In this document: piece by piece, positions 8,345 to 18,488 of the stretch | Position numbering within the stretch: the first letter of the stretch is position 1 | How the letters are laid out: each line of letters begins with the position of its first letter | DNA from: Chryseobacterium taichungense | GTDB lineage: Bacteria; Bacteroidota; Bacteroidia; Flavobacteriales; Weeksellaceae | Assembly: GCF_900109935.1 (NCBI RefSeq) | Contig: NZ_FOBV01000008.1 | Coordinates: forward strand, 124,001 to 188,000 | DNA: 64,000 nt | Reading direction: 5' to 3' | Made by a program: the position numbers and the translations under genes | Notes under the pieces: generated by a model | Told to the model about the DNA's origin: nothing | The model's input: only the letters and a program-made list of their open reading frames with translations | Databases searched by the model: none

Positions 8345-10115
8345 ACTTAATGGCGTTTACAAGATAGTTTATGGCATCAATTTCCCCAATTTGAATTTCC
8401 CTTTCAGGTTTAATCAAATCTTCATCAATAACATTTGCAATTTGATAAGCAATTTCAGTCTTTTTTAAACCTTTATTTATCAATTTTTTCGCAAGGGCTT
8501 TTTCAAAATCAGTCCAATCGGTACCTGTATGAATTGCTTTAACTACCGTTTGAAACAGTGTTGTTAAACTTGTTGATTTAAACAACGAATATTCTAATGT
8601 CCAGTTTGGAGCTACAAAGTATTGTACACTTTGCTCTGCTTGTCCAATTATACTTTCTATTTTTTGTTGTGTTTCCTGTTGAACAGTATCCATATCCCTT
8701 TTTATGTAATCATTTGCGTCTTTTTCATATTCTTTTACATCAGAATCAGTAATTACGGCCACAGGAATTGTCATAAATGGTTCTACATTACGAAGATAAA
8801 TTTTCGAATAGTGTTCAAAGCCTATATGTCCAATGTTTACAATCGAAACACCCTTTTCTGTTAGATTAATTCCTATAGCTTTTGCTATACTTGGCAAGAG
8901 AATTTCTTCCGCCCAACCCTCTACTAAAATGACACCTTTTGCGAAAAATAAATTTGCCTTTGTAGTGTCAAGGAATTTTTCTAAAAACTTATAATTGTCT
9001 CCACTTAATTTGGTGTAAGGATCACCCATTGGAAAAGCATTGCCATTATTGCAAATTATTAAATTTTCCAGTTTTAGTTTGGATGCTAAATTTGGACTAT
9101 GGGTTGTTAGAATTAATTGAATTGCTCCTTGTTTTTGAAATGCCTCTATCACTTGCATCTGGGCTTGTGGATGAAGATGTGCTTCCAGTTCCTCTACTAA
9201 TCCTAAACGTAAGCCACTCCAATTTGATTTGTTCAAATGAAGTAATTCGGCTGCCATAAATAATCGGTTCAGCGTACCCAAACCTGGGTTGAGTTCATCT
9301 TTCAAAAATAAGGTTAGTTTTTCCAGAATGCTTTTTATGTCATTGGAAGTCGCATTAAACGCTGCTTCAAAATTATCACCATAGAAGCCTTTAATATAGA
9401 TGTCAATCTTATCTTTTATTTGCTTTCCATCCTGTGGCTTGTTAATTTGTTCTTCGCCTGCTTCATTTGTGGTTTTGACTTCAAACTCCCCCTCAAAATA
9501 ATCTTCTAAACTGGTCTTCAAACTGGAAAAAATATGTACCAACTCATTTGTATTTTCTCTCCCTTTAAATGCTTCATCACCTAAAAGAATTTGTGACAAT
9601 CTTGAATTACGCTTGGCAACCAATTCATTTTCCGCATCTCGCAACGGCTTCAAATACGTTGTTTTTAGGTATTCTTTTGCTTCTGCCGTTAGCAGATAAC
9701 CATCTTCATCAACACCAGCCCTTATATCGGCGGGCAATATTTTTCCATCTTGTTTTGTGACATCATAACTTAATCTTAAAAAAGGCGTTGAATTTTCTCC
9801 ACTGCCTACCCAGCCCAGCCATTCTGTGAAATTTTTAGCTTCATCGGGTACTAAGCTTTCGAAAGTCAATTCTATTTTGAAATGGTTTGTACCATTATAA
9901 AAATCTTTATCCTCAACTCGTATATAGTCATAACTATGCGTTTTAAGTACAAGTTTTATGGCATCAATAATGGCCGTTTTACCACTATCATTTTCACCAA
10001 TAATCACATTTAAACCTTTAGTAAGATTTAAATCCAGATTTGGAATTTCAGGATTTATATCCCCTTGTGAACCGAATTTTCTGAAATTCCACAGTTTTAA
10101 ATTAGATAAGTACAC
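8328..10115 (-). CDS. gajA: OLD-family ATPase and TOPRIM endonuclease, GajA-like
   Basis: A 595-residue protein, close to the usual GajA length. The N-terminus is an ABC-type ATPase with Walker A GENDSGKT (40-47), Walker B ending LVEELEAHLHP (Glu308/Glu309) and a TTHSP switch (337-341). A TOPRIM nuclease domain follows, with Glu399 in ILVEGWAEE and the DxD motif in ITDSDV (457-459). OLD nucleases with TOPRIM cut DNA; in Gabija, GajA is a site-specific nicking endonuclease held off by nucleotides. It is the first gene of the operon gajA-gajB-sduA. All catalytic residues looked for are present, so it should be active. Confidence 0.88.
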   Translation of the reverse strand: MYLSNLKLWNFRKFGSQGDINPEIPNLDLNLTKGLNVIIGENDSGKTAIIDAIKLVLKTHSYDYIRVEDKDFYNGTNHFKIELTFESLVPDEAKNFTEWLGWVGSGENSTPFLRLSYDVTKQDGKILPADIRAGVDEDGYLLTAEAKEYLKTTYLKPLRDAENELVAKRNSRLSQILLGDEAFKGRENTNELVHIFSSLKTSLEDYFEGEFEVKTTNEAGEEQINKPQDGKQIKDKIDIYIKGFYGDNFEAAFNATSNDIKSILEKLTLFLKDELNPGLGTLNRLFMAAELLHLNKSNWSGLRLGLVEELEAHLHPQAQMQVIEAFQKQGAIQLILTTHSPNLASKLKLENLIICNNGNAFPMGDPYTKLSGDNYKFLEKFLDTTKANLFFAKGVILVEGWAEEILLPSIAKAIGINLTEKGVSIVNIGHIGFEHYSKIYLRNVEPFMTIPVAVITDSDVKEYEKDANDYIKRDMDTVQQETQQKIESIIGQAEQSVQYFVAPNWTLEYSLFKSTSLTTLFQTVVKAIHTGTDWTDFEKALAKKLINKGLKKTEIAYQIANVIDEDLIKPEREIQIGEIDAINYLVNAIKYATGN

Positions 10116-10562
10116 GGTTATAGTATTAGTATAGTTTATATAATCCCTAAGATATAAATTAAATCCTTATGTCCCTCTCCACCAGAAACCTCTTCTCAAA
10201 GCTATATTCCTCTATTTGAAGATTTAATATATCCTTTTATTTTAGCACATTTATAGTTGAGTTAACATCGATAACTTCTAAAAAGCTATACTTTCACCCA
10301 TTTTCTAATAGGTCTCAAATCCCAAATAATAATTAATTTTTGATAATCTTTTAAAGATATAATTATTATAAATTTAAAAAATACGGTTTCCCGTAATCTT
10401 CCGATTTTCTTTATTGATATTAAAATATACTTAATGATCTTTCGTAGGTTGCCTCACAAAAATATTTCTCTGCAAGCCAAACTATAGTATATTATTATCA
10501 AAATTTTTACGTTTGATTTGTAAATTTGCTAAATTCCCTCGCAATTATCAAATTTAAACCTA
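10116..10562. other. Divergent intergenic region between the Gabija-Shedu operon and the STAND gene
   Basis: 447 bases of very A+T-rich sequence that must hold promoters in both directions. On the plus strand TAAATTTG at 10521-10528 fits the -7 consensus TAnnTTTG about 35 bases before the STAND ATG, but a matching TTG at the right distance is not clear. No convincing minus-strand promoter, hairpin or small gene was seen. Confidence 0.4.
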
Positions 10563-13500
10563 ATGAGCAGGCTACAGTCGATCGAGAATGCATTAAAAGA
10601 AATCAACGAAACAGTTTTTCAGGAACTGTGTGATAGTTTTCTTCTGAGAAAAAATCCAAAATATAGAGCTTTTTCCAGAACAGGAAGCCAGCAAGGTAAA
10701 CAAAAAACAATCAAAGGAACCCCCGATACATTAATACTTCTCCCAAACGGAAAATATCTTTTTGTGGAATATTCCACAAATATTTCAGAAGGAGTCAACA
10801 AATTGATAAAAGATATTTCCAATTGTATCGATCATTCTAAGACTACAATTAGTCCTGAAAAAATAGAAGAAATTATTTTATGTGTAAACTTTAAACTGAA
10901 GACTAATGAAATTGAAAAGTTACACAAAGTTCTTGAACACACAAATATCAACCTTACGATCAACACTTTAGATTCCTTAGCCATGGAACTCCACTTGCAG
11001 CACAGAGATTTGGCTAGCCACTACCTTGGTATTACTTTAGATACTGGACAGATCGTATCAATGGATGTATTCATAAATGAATACAATAAAGCTTCTAAAA
11101 GTATTGCAACTCCTTTAGATAACCCATTCTTACATCGAGAATCAGAGCTGTACTCACTTAAAACCGATTTATTAAAGCATGACTTTATTATTTTAACTGG
11201 AGCTCCGGGCGTTGGTAAAACGAAATTAGTTTTAGAATGCATCAAGAATTTTGTTACTGAAAATAAGTCATATCAGTCTTTCTGTATTTCTTATAAGCAT
11301 CATTCATTATTGGACGATTTAAATCAATATTTTAATGATGACAAAGATTACATACTTTTTGTAGATGATGCAAACCGAATTGATGCTTTTAACCAAATCT
11401 TAGGCTTTAACAGAGGAATAAGAAGTGGAAATTTAAAAATTATTTGCACAGTTCGCGATTACGCATATGAAAGTCTTAAACTTCTATGTACTGACTTTTT
11501 ACCTCACAAATTACATCTACAAAAATTAAGTGATGAACAAATCACAGATATTATTAAAACTGAACCTTTTAATATTACGAACCATGATTATTTATACACT
11601 ATCGTTAACATTGCTAATGGAAACCCAAGAATTGCAATAATGGCAACACAGTTGGCAGTTGCTAAGAAAGATATTAATGTGTTAAATGACATTTCTGGAT
11701 TGTTTGAAATGTATTTTAGCACGTTTATAAAAGACAATGGAGAGTTCTCGAATGATTTCAACATTAAATGTTTAGGTCTAATAGCCTTTTTTCACACAAT
11801 CCCTTTTCATGATAGAGAAATAACAGAATCAATCCTCAACCATTTTGATATTGGTTATTCAGATTTTTTTCATGCCATAGAAAAACTTGACAGATTAGAA
11901 CTCGTCGAAATCCAACATAATCATGTCAAAATAGCTGAACAAAATCTAACAATCTATTTTTTTTATAGAACATTTATAAAAGACAAGCTATTATCTTTTG
12001 ATATTCTTGTTGACAAGTACTTTGAATCTCATCAAAAAAGGTTTGATGAAAATGTAATATCTGCTAACAATATGTTTGATCATAATCATGTTAAGGAGAA
12101 ATTATATGATTCACTTGTCCGATTCTGGAATAAAACTAAAAACAATGAAGAGGAAAAAGCAATTAAATTTTTGTCCTCTTTTTGGTTTTATCTTCAAAAT
12201 CAGACACTTGAATATATATACCTAACACTTCAACCTCTGCCAAATCTTGAATTGGATCAATATAATGTAAGCTATGAACCAAATGATTTTGTATACAATC
12301 AAAATAAAATAATAAAGCTTCTTGGTCATTTTTTTCGTAATACCTATTATCTTAAAGAATCTTTAGAATTAGGTTTCGAGTATGCTAAAAAGAAACCACA
12401 ACACCTTCCAGAGCTTATTCATAAAATAGTAGAGGTAATCGGTTTTGATAGAGAGGATGAATCAATTGATTTTTCAAGACAGAACATCCTTTTTGAACTT
12501 CTGATTGAAAACCTACAAAACAATGAAACGATTTATGCCGTCGCATTTTTTGAGTTGTCAAAAACATTCTTAAAAATTGAATTTACATCTCACGGATTTC
12601 ATAATAATATAGTCACAAGTCGTATCTATCGTACACCTAACGATAAGAAAATACAAGACCTTAGAGGAAATATATGGATTACATTTAATCAATATTACAG
12701 CAGCTATCCCAAACAAGCCTTAAGCTTACTGCAAAATTTTGGAGAGCCTTATCCAGGTATCTCAAAGGAATTGATGACGTTTGATATGCCCTTTGTTCTT
12801 CAAATTATTGAACAACATTTGCAATCAGAGTCATTTGTCGATTGTAGGTATGTTCAAAATCAAGTTAGATTATGGAAAAAACATAAAATAAAGAACGCTG
12901 CGTTCAGTAGACTGTTGAATAAATACACTAATGATATTTACAAAGCATATCTGAAATTAGACTGGGATAGAATTAGAGACAAAGAAAGATATGATTACGA
13001 AGATTATCGCGAATATGATCGATTAAAAGAAAAAGAAATTAGATCTTCATTTGTGTTTTGTAATGTAGCAGAAGTAACTAATTTTTATAATACTTTCAAA
13101 TATTTAAAAAATCAGGCAGCAAATGACTTTGAATATAATAATTCTTTGGATTTTGTGGTTGATGAAAATTATAAGCATAACAAAGAGCTCGGTCTTGCTT
13201 TTTTAAAGGAAATTATTAAAGACGATAACTCAGTAGATTACATACCAATAAAGATTTTTCAAAATAATCTTAAAAATGAAAAAGAGAGCGCTTCCCTTTG
13301 GAATATAATAACTGAAGAGAAATATCAACATCAAGCATCTTGGGAATTGTCTTACTTCTATTATTTAGATGATTCATTGATTAACAATTCCTACATTAAA
13401 AAACTTATTAATAGTATTAGAAAGATAAATGAGAGAACTTACATCTACTTTGAATACTTGCACAAGTTTTTGAGAATAGACTCTACAATTTTCCATAAAC

Positions 13501-14294
13501 TCATTAACATTATAACAGAAAAAGACGAATCAGAAAACATCGAAATTATAGTTCAAACAGACTTTCTTGAAGAAAGTCTGGAGTTACTAAATAATGATTT
13601 AGAATTAGTTAAGAAGCTATTTATTCAGCAAAGTAAAATTCATAGGCTTTATGATTATAATGGTAAAATATTTTTGAACATACTGCAACAAGATACAAGC
13701 TTTCTTGCCGATTACACTGACTACTTTTATAAAGATGCTAATAACAAGAATTCAGGAAACAATAAAAAATTAAAGCTCATTTGGCAGATTAAAGATATTG
13801 AGTCCTCATTATCTAAGACCTTAGACCATTTCGCTTCTAAAGAAAGTTATCTTATTGCAGTTGGAACACATGATTGCAATGTGTTTTTTGAGAATATAGA
13901 TATTCTGCATCGTGAAAGAGCTGCTACTTTTTTGAGAAAGTATTGTATTGATAATTATGAAAATCCCGACCGTATGAATCTGTTGATTAATATTGTCAGA
14001 CACTCATTCAAAGAATTATTTGAGCAAATAATCTTACTATTCCTAACCTTTACACAAGATGTAAAGTTATTTGAGCAGATTTACTGGATAGGTAATGGAG
14101 GAACCGTAGTAACCGGTAATGTCATATTTGGGGACATCAACGCTGCCGAATGGAGAAATATATTATCTATTGTGGGCAGGTCATCTCTAGGTATTTCTCT
14201 ACTTCCAATTAAACGTCATATAAATGATAAAATCGATCACCATCTTGAATACGGTGAGTGGGAAAGAAAAAAAAGTTTTTTGGGGCGATATTAA
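10563..14294 (+). CDS. STAND-type NTPase with nuclease-like N-terminal domain (candidate Avs-like defence protein)
   Basis: A 1243-residue protein in three parts. Residues 1-170 resemble a restriction-endonuclease fold, with KGTPDTLILL (Pro54-Asp55) and YLFVEYSTN (Glu69); the usual Lys of ExK is Ser71, so activity is uncertain. Residues about 185-430 are a P-loop NTPase with Walker A TGAPGVGKT (212-220), Walker B LFVDDA (265-270) and a CTVRDY sensor (295-300). The remaining 800 residues are helical and repeat-like, as in the target-sensing arms of STAND proteins. Effector plus NTPase plus sensor is the design of Avs defence proteins, which detect phage proteins and then cut DNA. Family membership is inferred. 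It sits between Gabija-Shedu and a recombinase, which supports a defence role. Confidence 0.7.
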   Translation: MSRLQSIENALKEINETVFQELCDSFLLRKNPKYRAFSRTGSQQGKQKTIKGTPDTLILLPNGKYLFVEYSTNISEGVNKLIKDISNCIDHSKTTISPEKIEEIILCVNFKLKTNEIEKLHKVLEHTNINLTINTLDSLAMELHLQHRDLASHYLGITLDTGQIVSMDVFINEYNKASKSIATPLDNPFLHRESELYSLKTDLLKHDFIILTGAPGVGKTKLVLECIKNFVTENKSYQSFCISYKHHSLLDDLNQYFNDDKDYILFVDDANRIDAFNQILGFNRGIRSGNLKIICTVRDYAYESLKLLCTDFLPHKLHLQKLSDEQITDIIKTEPFNITNHDYLYTIVNIANGNPRIAIMATQLAVAKKDINVLNDISGLFEMYFSTFIKDNGEFSNDFNIKCLGLIAFFHTIPFHDREITESILNHFDIGYSDFFHAIEKLDRLELVEIQHNHVKIAEQNLTIYFFYRTFIKDKLLSFDILVDKYFESHQKRFDENVISANNMFDHNHVKEKLYDSLVRFWNKTKNNEEEKAIKFLSSFWFYLQNQTLEYIYLTLQPLPNLELDQYNVSYEPNDFVYNQNKIIKLLGHFFRNTYYLKESLELGFEYAKKKPQHLPELIHKIVEVIGFDREDESIDFSRQNILFELLIENLQNNETIYAVAFFELSKTFLKIEFTSHGFHNNIVTSRIYRTPNDKKIQDLRGNIWITFNQYYSSYPKQALSLLQNFGEPYPGISKELMTFDMPFVLQIIEQHLQSESFVDCRYVQNQVRLWKKHKIKNAAFSRLLNKYTNDIYKAYLKLDWDRIRDKERYDYEDYREYDRLKEKEIRSSFVFCNVAEVTNFYNTFKYLKNQAANDFEYNNSLDFVVDENYKHNKELGLAFLKEIIKDDNSVDYIPIKIFQNNLKNEKESASLWNIITEEKYQHQASWELSYFYYLDDSLINNSYIKKLINSIRKINERTYIYFEYLHKFLRIDSTIFHKLINIITEKDESENIEIIVQTDFLEESLELLNNDLELVKKLFIQQSKIHRLYDYNGKIFLNILQQDTSFLADYTDYFYKDANNKNSGNNKKLKLIWQIKDIESSLSKTLDHFASKESYLIAVGTHDCNVFFENIDILHRERAATFLRKYCIDNYENPDRMNLLINIVRHSFKELFEQIILLFLTFTQDVKLFEQIYWIGNGGTVVTGNVIFGDINAAEWRNILSIVGRSSLGISLLPIKRHINDKIDHHLEYGEWERKKSFLGRY

Positions 14295-14333
14295 TAAGAA
14301 AATTATTCTAAATAAGAATTATTACCTTTGATT

Positions 14334-14813
14334 ATGGCATATTTAATAAAAAAATTCTTATCAAAAACAGTTGAAGAAATAATATTATTAACACCTAAAC
14401 CTTACTGGGCTGTCAATGAAAACAGTTCCTCTATAAAAGCTTCAGACTTACTTCCGGAAGAAGGTATTTTTAAAATACATTTTGTAAGAACCGAGGAATT
14501 GGTTAAAAATTCTGATTTTAGAGAGGTAGATATGACATCTTTATTTCTTCCTGAGAATATTAAAAGTAATAATAATCATAGAATATATAGAATCATACAA
14601 CATTGGATCAATAAGGAATATCTTGATCCTCCAAAAATACATTTCAACGTATTTGAGAAAAAAATTGAATTCGAGGACGGCCGTCATCGAGTTAAAACTT
14701 CTTATTTATTAGGATATGAAGTAATTCCTGTTGCTATACATTTCGAAGATGTTGACGCTATTGGAAATCTAATTAAACTATCCGACAGTGATACTCTCAA
14801 ACAGAGTCTATAA
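14334..14813 (+). CDS. Small ParB/Srx-fold-like protein, function unknown
   Basis: A protein of about 159 residues, starting at the ATG at 14334 (MAYLIKKF); a TTG two codons upstream is less likely. Near the C-terminus EDGRHRVKTSYLLGYEV resembles the conserved DG-HR box of ParB N-terminal domains, which bind CTP or act as nucleases or kinases in different families. The N-terminal half has no recognised motif. It follows the STAND NTPase by 39 bases on the same strand and is probably its operon partner. A regulatory or accessory role is inferred only from position. Confidence 0.55.
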   Translation: MAYLIKKFLSKTVEEIILLTPKPYWAVNENSSSIKASDLLPEEGIFKIHFVRTEELVKNSDFREVDMTSLFLPENIKSNNNHRIYRIIQHWINKEYLDPPKIHFNVFEKKIEFEDGRHRVKTSYLLGYEVIPVAIHFEDVDAIGNLIKLSDSDTLKQSL

Positions 14814-14935
14814 AACACTTTCATGAGTATCATTAAAAATTCTTGTTAGTTTCATTATTTGGTCTGTAGTGTATGGATGATGTATAAACACCTAACTTAA
14901 ATGTTTTTAAATTAGATGTTAATTACGTCACATTT

Positions 14936-16166
14936 ATGAAAACAGCTTACTTATACGTCAGAGTAAGTACTGACGAACAAAAAAGAAAGGGTTACTCATT
15001 ACCGGATCAGGAAGACCGATTACTGAAATATTGTAAATATAACAATATTGAAGTCAAAGGAATTTATCGCGAAGACTACTCTGCTAAAAATTTTAATAGG
15101 CCTAAATGGAAGGAATTATTCTCCGAAATTAAAAAGAAACCAACAGAAGATAAGAACATATTATTTATAAAATGGGATCGATTTAGTCGAAATATCGAAT
15201 ATGCTTATGAGATGATTGGAAAACTACGAAAATATAAAACGACACCAATGGCAATTGATCAATACATTGATTTATCTGTGCCAGAAAATATAATTTTGCA
15301 AGCTCTACATTTAGCTTTTCCAGAAGCAGAAAATACTCGGAGATCTCAAAATGTTTCTAATGGCATTCGTCGGGCAAAATTAATGGGAAGATATCCTAAT
15401 AAAGCTCCCATAGGTTTCCTCAATGTGACATTAATGGATGGAAAAAAAACTATTGTTCCTAAAGAGCCTGAAGCCGAAATTATAAAATGGGCTTTCAATC
15501 AAGTTGCTATGAATGACCATAAAATATCTGAAATTAATAGAATAGCTAATGATAAAGGACTTATATGTTCAAGATCGTATTTTTTCAGAGTCTTGCGTAA
15601 TCCAGTTTATTGTGGGCATATATTAATAAAGCATAACACTAATGAAAACCAAATTATCCTGGGACTACATGAGCCCTTGATTTCAGAGTCATTATTTTAT
15701 CAGGTACAGTCTGTGATTAATACAGAAAGAAAAATTACGGCTAAAAGAGATGATATAAGAGAAATGTTTTTCCTTAGAGGTTTTTTGATTTGTCCTGTTT
15801 GTAGTCAAAAACTTACTGGGAGTTTTTCAAAAGGTAAGCTGAAAAGATATCCCTACTACCATTGCAATAATGGCCTGCAGTATTAGGATTGGCGCAGTTT
15901 TACTTAATGATTGCTATCAAAATAAACTTCAAGAATTAATACTATCAAATAGTTGTATTGAATTATTTAAGAAAATATTGGAAGATCAGAATATAAAGAC
16001 TCAGAAGACAAGTTATTTACACACTCAATACTTAGTAGAAAGAAAAATAAAAGAAGAGAATTTAACTCTTTCCAAAGGTAGAAAATTACTTATAGCTGGA
16101 ATTTTAAAAATTGATGATTATAACGCATTAAAAAAAAGAGAATCAAGTCAATACAAAAAACCTTAA
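14936..16166 (+). pseudogene. Large serine recombinase, interrupted by a one-base frameshift
   Basis: The first 316 codons encode a serine recombinase: resolvase domain with YVRVSTDEQ (Ser11 as nucleophile) and WDRFSRN, then the recombinase domain (YPNKAPIGF onward) and a zinc ribbon CPVC ... YHCNNG. The frame then stops at 15886. The missing part continues in the +1 frame from about 15870 as 98 residues (CSIRIGAVLL ... and a charged coiled-coil tail). Removing one C from the GGCC at 15872-15875 joins the halves as YHCNNGCSIRIG and restores the fourth zinc-ribbon Cys. This is a real frameshift, a programmed one, or a sequencing error. The intact enzyme would have integrated or excised the surrounding cassette. 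Confidence 0.75.
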
Positions 16167-16167
16167 A

Positions 16168-16593
16168 ATGGAAAGCCGTAATATTTCTAATAAATTAAAA
16201 GCTATTGATAACAGTAATCAAATAAAAGATAAAGCATTAGTCAAAATTTTTCAAAAATTTTCAGAGTTTGATATTTCGGATAAAAAACATCTGGTGGATC
16301 TTATTCCTCCGATTGATATTGACTATAAAACAGGAAGTCTTTCTTTAAATTTAAATCATGCATTCTCAAAAATATTCTCAAAAAAAGCAACAAAAAAAAT
16401 ATTGGAAAAAATGAATTTCATTGATAGGAATATTTCAGTAGAACAAGCAATTATTATTTTGGCTAAAAATGGAATCTTGGTAAGCGATGATGAAGCTAAA
16501 ACTATATTAGAATTACTATATTTAATAGCAAAAAATCACAACAAATCAGAAGAAAGAAAAATCCAAAATATTAAGGAGATTTCGGACAATTAA
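16168..16593 (+). CDS. Recombinase-associated small protein
   Basis: 141 residues, starting one base after the recombinase stop, so the two are translated as one unit. The sequence has a central segment FDISDKKHLVDLIPPIDID followed by helices (SVEQAIIILAKNGILVSDDEAKTI as two parts of a helical hairpin). I recall similar small proteins, or C-terminal tails, beside serine recombinases of Chryseobacterium-like bacteria, but no function is known to me. Its last 25 or so codons recur as remnants in repeats R2 and R3 (ELLYLIEKP and LELLSLISK against LELLYLIAK), which ties those repeats to this recombinase family. Confidence 0.7.
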   Translation: MESRNISNKLKAIDNSNQIKDKALVKIFQKFSEFDISDKKHLVDLIPPIDIDYKTGSLSLNLNHAFSKIFSKKATKKILEKMNFIDRNISVEQAIIILAKNGILVSDDEAKTILELLYLIAKNHNKSEERKIQNIKEISDN

Positions 16594-16776
16594 TGATTGT
16601 ATGTTACAAGCCTATTGTAGCAATTTCAGACTGTTTATTTCAAAAAATATAAGCATTTTACGCTTAAAATATCGAATACAAAAAATCAGACTATAAAATT
16701 TTAATAAAGAGATATTTATGGATTAAAAAAAGTAAACAACTAATAAATAGTTGTCTACTTAAGTAAGTCGACGCAC
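16530..16776 (+). repeat. Island repeat R1, attached to the recombinase unit
   Basis: This copy starts within the 3' end of the recombinase-associated gene and runs through GGAGATTTCGGACA, TTTCAGACTG, AAGCATTTTACG, AAGAGATATTTATGG and a hairpin (ACAACTA/TAGTTGT, 16736-16754) to CTTAAGTAAGTC. Every landmark returns in the same order at 20.0-20.3 kb (R2) and 30.6-30.8 kb (R3). Similarity stops at about 16776, where the ars cassette begins. R1 therefore lacks the right half shared by R0, R2 and R3. The hairpin probably also ends transcription of the recombinase unit. Confidence 0.75.
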
Positions 16777-16817
16777 GTATATAAAAATACTTTTAGTTTT
16801 CTTAGATTGTCTTTATA

Positions 16818-17846
16818 TTAATAATATTTTTTCTTCAGCCACAAACTTGTTTTCACTAATAAGATAAGCACAGGAACTTCCACCAATGGTCCGATAACAC
16901 CTACGAAAGCTTGTGGAGAGTGAATGCCAAAAACTGCTATTGCTACTGCTATCGCCAATTCGAAATTATTGCCGGTAGCAGTAAATGCGATTGAAGCATT
17001 TTTATCATAGGGTATATTTAAAGATTTGTTGATAAAGAAGCTAACAAAAAACATTAGTACAAAATAAATAACCAACGGTATGGCAACTTTTATCACATCC
17101 ATAGGCAGTTCTAATATTTTATCTCCTTTCAGACTAAACATTATTATTATGGTAAATAGTAAAGCATACAATGTGATTGGCGATATTCTTGGAACAAATT
17201 TTCTGTTATACCATTCTATACCTTTTAATTTAATAAGAAGATAACGACTTAGAAAACCTATTAGAAATGGAATACCTAAATAAATCAATACACTTTCGGT
17301 AACATCTTTCATTGATACGGTTATATTGAAGTTGGCTAGACCTAATTTGGCGGGCAATATATTGATGAACAACCAAACTAAAAGGCTGTAAGACACCACT
17401 TGAAAGATGCTATTCAATGCAACCAGCATAGCGGTATATTCTCTGTTGGCTTTTGCTAAGTCACTCCAAACAATGACCATTGCAATACATCTCGCCAAGC
17501 CTATCAGTATCAATCCTGTCATATAATCAGGTTCATTTCGTAAGAATAAAACGGCTAATCCAAACATCAGCATCGTACCAACAAACCAATTGAGAAATAA
17601 CGAAAGACCTATTACTTTTTTATCTTTGAAAGCTTGAGGTAATAATGAATAATCAACTTTTGCCAAAGGAGGATACATCATCAAAATCAAGCCTATTGCC
17701 AGTGGAATATTTGTCGTTCCTACCGACATTGCGTTTGTTATTTGTGAAATTGCAGGAAAGAAATATCCTAAGCCAATACCTGTTGCCATTGCAAGGAATA
17801 TCCATAAGGTAAGATAATGGTCAAGAAATTTTAGTTTTGGTTGCAT
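16818..17846 (-). CDS. acr3: ACR3-family arsenite efflux permease, copy 1
   Basis: 342 residues with about ten membrane segments. Arsenite is pumped across the inner membrane by proton exchange. The conserved Cys of the family lies in [12 protein letters not shown] and the conserved Glu in GPLVEVPVL, both needed for transport in studied ACR3 proteins. It is the last gene of a five-gene minus-strand operon, 4 bases after the arsenate reductase gene. A second, closely similar copy lies at 59558-60589. Confidence 0.93.
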   Translation of the reverse strand: MQPKLKFLDHYLTLWIFLAMATGIGLGYFFPAISQITNAMSVGTTNIPLAIGLILMMYPPLAKVDYSLLPQAFKDKKVIGLSLFLNWFVGTMLMFGLAVLFLRNEPDYMTGLILIGLARCIAMVIVWSDLAKANREYTAMLVALNSIFQVVSYSLLVWLFINILPAKLGLANFNITVSMKDVTESVLIYLGIPFLIGFLSRYLLIKLKGIEWYNRKFVPRISPITLYALLFTIIIMFSLKGDKILELPMDVIKVAIPLVIYFVLMFFVSFFINKSLNIPYDKNASIAFTATGNNFELAIAVAIAVFGIHSPQAFVGVIGPLVEVPVLILLVKTSLWLKKKYY

Positions 17847-17850
17847 AAAA

Positions 17851-18462
17851 CTATTTTTTAATCTTAGAGAAAACGTAGAACATTTCAGAAGCTATCTGCA
17901 AGCTTCTTTCTGCATATACTTGTGACTGCTGTGGTGTGTTATCAGAGATTTTAGGGTCTTCAAATGTGATAGGAATTCTTTTTTTTGCTCCTGCAATGAA
18001 AGGACAGCCACCGTCTGCTTGGGAACAGGTCATAATTGCTGCAAACCCAGACGTAGGATTGAACGGACTATCATATCTTTTTGAAAACCCAATTACAGGT
18101 GATGAATCTTCATTGTACTTAATAGAATATATGGGGTTATTGCCGTCTGCAATTTTGAAGATATTAAAGCCTTGATTAATGAGTGTCTCAACCACTTTTG
18201 GAAATAATGCTGTTTCTTCCGTACCTCCCGAATAACAATGTACGTTTAGAATATTGAAATAAGCAGCTCCTGCTTGTGCCCAGATTTGTGATAGATGGCT
18301 TCTGCGCGAGTTATGGGTACAAATGAAATTGATATTAATATCTTTTCCTTCATCCATTTTTTGCTGTACAAAATCAATTAATGGTTGCAATGTCATTTTT
18401 CTTTCCTCGCTGATGTTTTGATAATGTAATTGTTCAAAAGTATTTGTTAATTCTGAATACAT
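17851..18462 (-). CDS. arsC: Arsenate reductase of the low-molecular-weight phosphatase type, copy 1
   Basis: 203 residues. The signature CTHNSRRS near residue 48 is the CX5R loop of low-molecular-weight tyrosine phosphatases and thioredoxin-linked arsenate reductases. Further Cys residues lie in [12 protein letters not shown], where a resolving Cys could sit. It is longer than the 130-140 residues of classic ArsC because of an N-terminal helical extension of about 40 residues. It would reduce arsenate to arsenite for export by the neighbouring ACR3 pump. The gene lies between arsN and acr3 in the operon. The paralogue at 58944-59558 has the same motifs. Confidence 0.85.
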   Translation of the reverse strand: MYSELTNTFEQLHYQNISEERKMTLQPLIDFVQQKMDEGKDININFICTHNSRRSHLSQIWAQAGAAYFNILNVHCYSGGTEETALFPKVVETLINQGFNIFKIADGNNPIYSIKYNEDSSPVIGFSKRYDSPFNPTSGFAAIMTCSQADGGCPFIAGAKKRIPITFEDPKISDNTPQQSQVYAERSLQIASEMFYVFSKIKK

Positions 18463-18488
18463 AGGCGTTGTTTAAGTTTTATTGTTTA

